From positions 1 to 46,394 of the forward strand of contig NZ_KQ948788.1 in the NCBI RefSeq assembly GCF_001514205.1: a stretch of DNA of 46,394 nt, given 5' to 3'. Below, in pieces: positions 43,707-46,394 of the stretch; positions within the stretch are counted from its first letter, which is position 1, and every line of letters begins with the position of its first letter. Position numbers and translations under genes: made by a program. Under the pieces are notes generated by a model. It saw only the letters and a program-made list of their open reading frames with translations, made no database searches and had not been told where the DNA came from. Source of the DNA: Streptomyces griseoruber. Lineage in GTDB: Bacteria; Actinomycetota; Actinomycetes; Streptomycetales; Streptomycetaceae.

Positions 43707-44723
43707 ATGAATTCGATGTTCCAGCGCCGTACCACGCGGCTGACTTTCGCAGGACTGACCGCTTCGTTGTCCGTGGCCGTCGTGGCCTGCAGCGCAACGG
43801 GCCCGGGAGGCTCGTCGGTGAAGGACACCTCCGACAGGCAACTCGTCATCGGTCACAGCTACCAGGACCTCTCCAGCCCGTACTTCGCCGACGAGCGCAA
43901 GGTGGAGAAGGCGCTGGCTGCGAAGAACGGCTACAGCTACGTCGCCACCCAGGCGTCGAACAATCCGGCCACCCAGCTCACCGACATCGAGAACCTCATC
44001 TCCCGCAAGGTCAACCTTCTGGTGATCGACGCGATCGACCCGAACGCGGTGGTGCCCGGGATCAAGAGCGCGAACAGCGCCGGAATCCCGGTGGTCATGC
44101 TGATCCGCAAACCCGCGGGCGGCGACTACAGGAGTCTGGTCTACCTCGACAGCATCAAGGACGGGGCCACCGCCTGCTCCGAGGTCGCCAAGCGCCTGGG
44201 CGGCAAGGGCAAGGTCGTCAACCTGACCGGACCGCTGGACATCCTCGCCGCGAAGGAGCGGTCCACCGGCTGCACGAACGAGCTGAAGAAGTATCCCGGC
44301 ATCGAGATCGTCGCCAGCCCGCAGACGGACTTCACCCAGCGGGACGCCGAGCAGAAGATGACCGACGTCCTGCAGGTGCACCATGACGTCGACGCAGTCT
44401 TCGGCGGCAACGACGACATCGCCCTCGGCGCCATCCGCGCGTTCACCTCTGCCGGCATCGACCCCAAGACCAAGGTCGTGATCGGCATCGACGGAACGCA
44501 GGCCGGGCTCCAGGCCGTGTGCAACGGCACCTACACGCAGTCCCTCGCGACGTTCCCCGTCAAGGAGGCCGAGATCGTCATGGACACCGCCGCCAAGATC
44601 CACACGGGCAAGTCCGTGCAGAAGGAGGTCCTCTTCCCGGCCGTGCCTGTCAACGCGGACAACATCAAGGCGGCGGTGAAGACCGCCGGATACCCGATCA
44701 CGTCCTGTCCTGCCGCCAAGTGA
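43707..44723 (+). CDS. sugar-binding lipoprotein of the ABC transporter
   Basis: A 338-residue solute-binding protein. The basic N-terminus and h-region end in the lipobox SVAVVACS (Cys28). The type 1 periplasmic-binding fold is clear: LVIGHSYQDLSSPYFADERK, DIENLISRKVNLLVIDAIDP, VDAVFGGNDDIALGAIRAFT and TKVVIGIDGTQAGLQAVCNG. I choose ATG 43707, which lies 7 nt after GAGG; ATG 43701 is too close to it. Ligand probably a sugar or cyclitol. Confidence 0.92.
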   Translation: MNSMFQRRTTRLTFAGLTASLSVAVVACSATGPGGSSVKDTSDRQLVIGHSYQDLSSPYFADERKVEKALAAKNGYSYVATQASNNPATQLTDIENLISRKVNLLVIDAIDPNAVVPGIKSANSAGIPVVMLIRKPAGGDYRSLVYLDSIKDGATACSEVAKRLGGKGKVVNLTGPLDILAAKERSTGCTNELKKYPGIEIVASPQTDFTQRDAEQKMTDVLQVHHDVDAVFGGNDDIALGAIRAFTSAGIDPKTKVVIGIDGTQAGLQAVCNGTYTQSLATFPVKEAEIVMDTAAKIHTGKSVQKEVLFPAVPVNADNIKAAVKTAGYPITSCPAAK

Positions 44724-44751
44724 CGAACGACAACCGCAAAGGAGAGCGGCC

Positions 44752-45540
44752 ATGCAGGAACTTGAACAGCGTCCTGGCGGCGTGACGGGGCCGGCGCCCG
44801 CGGTCTTGGCACAAGGCGTCACCAAGCGCTTCGGCGGCGTGGTGGCACTGGACAACGTGACCTTCTCAGCCCGGGCGGGAGAGGTGACCGCCCTGGTCGG
44901 AGACAACGGCGCAGGCAAGTCCACCTTGATCCGGTGCCTGTCCGGTGTGCACTCACCCGACGAAGGGGGACTGTTCATGAACGGGGCGCCGGTGACCTTC
45001 TCCGGCCCCAACGACGCACGGCTTGCGGGCATCGAGACGGTGCACCAGAACCTGGCCCTGGCCGACAACCTGGACGTCGCGGCGAACCTCTTCCTCGGCC
45101 GGGAACTGTCCGGCGGCCCCCGCTCACTGTTCCGTCTGCGGAAGAAGCCCATGGAAGCCAAGGCGGCCGAACTGATCGACGAGTACGGGATCCGCATGCC
45201 CAACATCAAGGCGAAGGTGGGCGCCATGTCGGGCGGCCAGCGCCAAGGCATCGCCATCGCCAGGGCAGTCGGCTGGGGCAGTGAGGTCGTGCTGATGGAC
45301 GAGCCCACCGCCGCACTGGGCGTGAAGGAGACCGGGCGCGTGCTGGAAGTTGTCAGGTCCCTCGCCGATCGCGGTCTGGCGGTCGTGTTGATCAGCCACA
45401 ACATCGAGCAGGTCATGCAGGTGTCGGACTTCGTGTGGGTGCTGCGAGGCGGGCACATGATCGCCGATCTGCGGGCCGAGAACACAAACACCCAGGAAGT
45501 GGTTCACTACATCACCACTGGCGTAGGTCTCGGCGCATGA
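44752..45540 (+). CDS. sugar ABC transporter ATP-binding protein, single domain
   Basis: A 262-residue ATPase with Walker A VGDNGAGKST, Q-loop ETVHQNLALADNLDVAANLF, signature MSGGQRQG, Walker B EVVLMDEPTAALG and switch His in VVLISHNIEQVMQVSDFVWV. It has one nucleotide-binding domain, unlike two-domain RbsA/XylG ATPases, so it should work as a homodimer. A GGAGAG site precedes ATG 44752. Last gene of the operon; a strong hairpin follows. Confidence 0.93.
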   Translation: MQELEQRPGGVTGPAPAVLAQGVTKRFGGVVALDNVTFSARAGEVTALVGDNGAGKSTLIRCLSGVHSPDEGGLFMNGAPVTFSGPNDARLAGIETVHQNLALADNLDVAANLFLGRELSGGPRSLFRLRKKPMEAKAAELIDEYGIRMPNIKAKVGAMSGGQRQGIAIARAVGWGSEVVLMDEPTAALGVKETGRVLEVVRSLADRGLAVVLISHNIEQVMQVSDFVWVLRGGHMIADLRAENTNTQEVVHYITTGVGLGA

Positions 45541-45542
45541 CA

Positions 45543-45565
45543 GCCGGGGAGCCAAGCTCCCCGGC
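45543..45565 (+). terminator. hairpin terminator of the ABC operon
   Basis: GCCGGGGAGC and GCTCCCCGGC flank CAA, a perfect 10-bp stem two bases after the ATPase stop. Confidence 0.75.
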
Positions 45566-45838
45566 CGACGCCGGACCGCCATCGCACGAGTACGGGCAAT
45601 ACCAGAAGAACACAGTCAGGGGCGCGACAGTCAGGCGCGCCGACTGTCCCGTCTCATTGACTCTGACTACGTGACCGTCGGCGACGCAACCCGCGCCCCC
45701 TGAGCAGGCGTGAGAAGAGACTCCTCAGCATGGTCGAGCCGTCGTGGGGCGGGCCGGGCCGAGACCGACGCCGCAAGGTGCCGATGCCGAAGTCGTCGAT
45801 GCCCTCGTCTACTGGCCAGGTCGGTCGTTGATGTGGTC

Positions 45839-46240
45839 ATGGGTGGGGACCTTGCTGATGGCAGGGTGTGGGCGGGTGAACTGGCCGCTCTGCATGAGCG
45901 GTTCGTGCAGCGTTTCAACATGTCGGAGCCGCGTGAATCAGCTCTTGCCTATATGCGGGAGCTGGATGCTGAACCGGATCGAGTGGGACGCCGACGAGGT
46001 CCTGGACGACGTCCGTGCCTACGTCGTGGAACACCTCGGTGACCGCGATGCCGTCCTGATTGTCGACGACACCGGCTTCCTGAAGAAGGGCGTCCGGTCG
46101 GCCGGGGTGCAAAGGCAGTACTCCGGCACCGCCGGCTGTACCGAGAACTGCCAGATCGGTGTGTTCCTCGCCTACGCCACGGGCCGCGGACGCACGCTGA
46201 TCGACCGTCGGCTGTATCTGCCCACGTCTCGTGGTCGGCC
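45839..46240 (+). pseudogene. IS701-family transposase remnant
   Basis: The first part (DLADGRVWAGELAALHERFV, NMSEPRESALAYMRELDAE) matches the N-terminus of IS701-type transposases. About 30 residues are then deleted and the frame shifts. The second part reads NRIEWDADEVLDDVRAYVVE, VLIVDDTGFLKKGVRSAGVQ, RQYSGTAGCTENCQIGVFLA and GRTLIDRRLYLPTS, containing the first catalytic Asp (VDDTGF). After LPTS the sequence no longer matches the family, so the rest of the catalytic core is gone. Not functional. Confidence 0.8.
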
Positions 46241-46382
46241 CGCTGCGGAGCCGCCCGATGGCATGGCTGAGCGGCGCAAACCCCGGGTATTGACGAGTCC
46301 CGCTGATCAGGAAGGTCGTCGGCGCGCGCGGGTCGGTGATCGGGTCTGGCGGATAGCCGAGCCGCTGGGGTAGAGACGGTCG

Positions 46383-46394
46383 CTAGTGCCGCGG
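46383..46394 (+). repeat. partial copy of the MITE end at the window edge
   Basis: CTAGTGCCGCGG is identical to the outer end of the element at 29554. The window stops here, so the element itself cannot be seen. It indicates a second copy or a full-length parent beyond the edge. Confidence 0.55.

Noticed and set aside
43383..45491. 702-codon minus-strand open frame across the ABC transporter genes
   Set aside because: It is antisense to three clearly coding genes with intact motifs and has no recognisable domain of its own.
1..46394. CRISPR array or tRNA gene
   Set aside because: No regularly spaced direct repeats, and no cloverleaf with a T-loop GTTCRANNC context was seen while reading both strands.

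Overview
The window looks like an accessory region of a Streptomyces-type actinomycete chromosome. It is very GC-rich, uses many GTG starts, and carries families typical of Streptomyces: a LAL-type LuxR regulator, a WXG100/AAWKG locus, ROK and GlxA regulators, and an SMI1/KNR4-HEAT protein. All calls come from reading the sequence and translations by eye; no database search was run.

Layout. (1) 1-5.3 kb: a large LuxR/ATPase regulator, a fragment of a coiled-coil protein and a GNAT acetyltransferase. (2) 5.3-9.9 kb: a complete IS21-family element (5455-8619) with 51-bp terminal inverted repeats and a perfect 8-bp target duplication. It sits inside an ECF-like sigma factor gene and carries a SnoaL-like passenger gene. 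A ricin-type lectin with a damaged start and a frameshifted coiled-coil gene follow. (3) 10.0-14.7 kb: a tightly packed minus-strand operon of a TPR-CHAT (caspase-like) protease, a small putative zinc-binding protein and a membrane protein, a candidate conflict or cell-death system. (4) 14.8-25.7 kb: a zone with much gene decay. It holds a truncated Old Yellow Enzyme gene with an intact MarR, a histone-H1-like winged-helix protein, a receiver-like regulator without its HTH, a DJ-1/PfpI protein, a frameshifted GlxA regulator, an XRE regulator, WXG100 followed by a broken AAWKG gene, and several gene fragments. (5) 25.7-29.7 kb: a TPR protein, a SUKH-HEAT protein, a deleted lamin-tail gene, a broken pentapeptide-repeat gene and a MITE-like element. 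(6) 29.7-33.9 kb: a small helical protein whose C-terminus carries a VVTGDNN motif overlaps a STAND-like NTPase whose N-terminus carries the matching VVTGDGN. The NTPase appears to have been one protein with the downstream TPR-SseB part before a frameshift. This resembles amyloid-signalling effector/NLR pairs and is the most interesting locus here. (7) 34.4-39.8 kb: a permease-nitrilase operon divergent from a LysR regulator, and a secreted serine hydrolase. (8) 40.1-45.6 kb: a ROK repressor divergent from an operon for a Gfo/Idh/MocA oxidoreductase and a sugar-type ABC transporter. (9) 45.8 kb to the end: an IS701-like transposase remnant, and a terminal sequence matching the MITE ends at 29.55 kb.

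Working together. Regions 7 and 8 are coherent catabolic or uptake modules with local regulators. Regions 3 and 6 each look like a self-contained NLR/caspase-like module with a membrane-acting partner. The many truncations, frameshifts and mobile elements fit a genomic island or chromosome arm under active rearrangement. No tRNA, rRNA or CRISPR array was seen.
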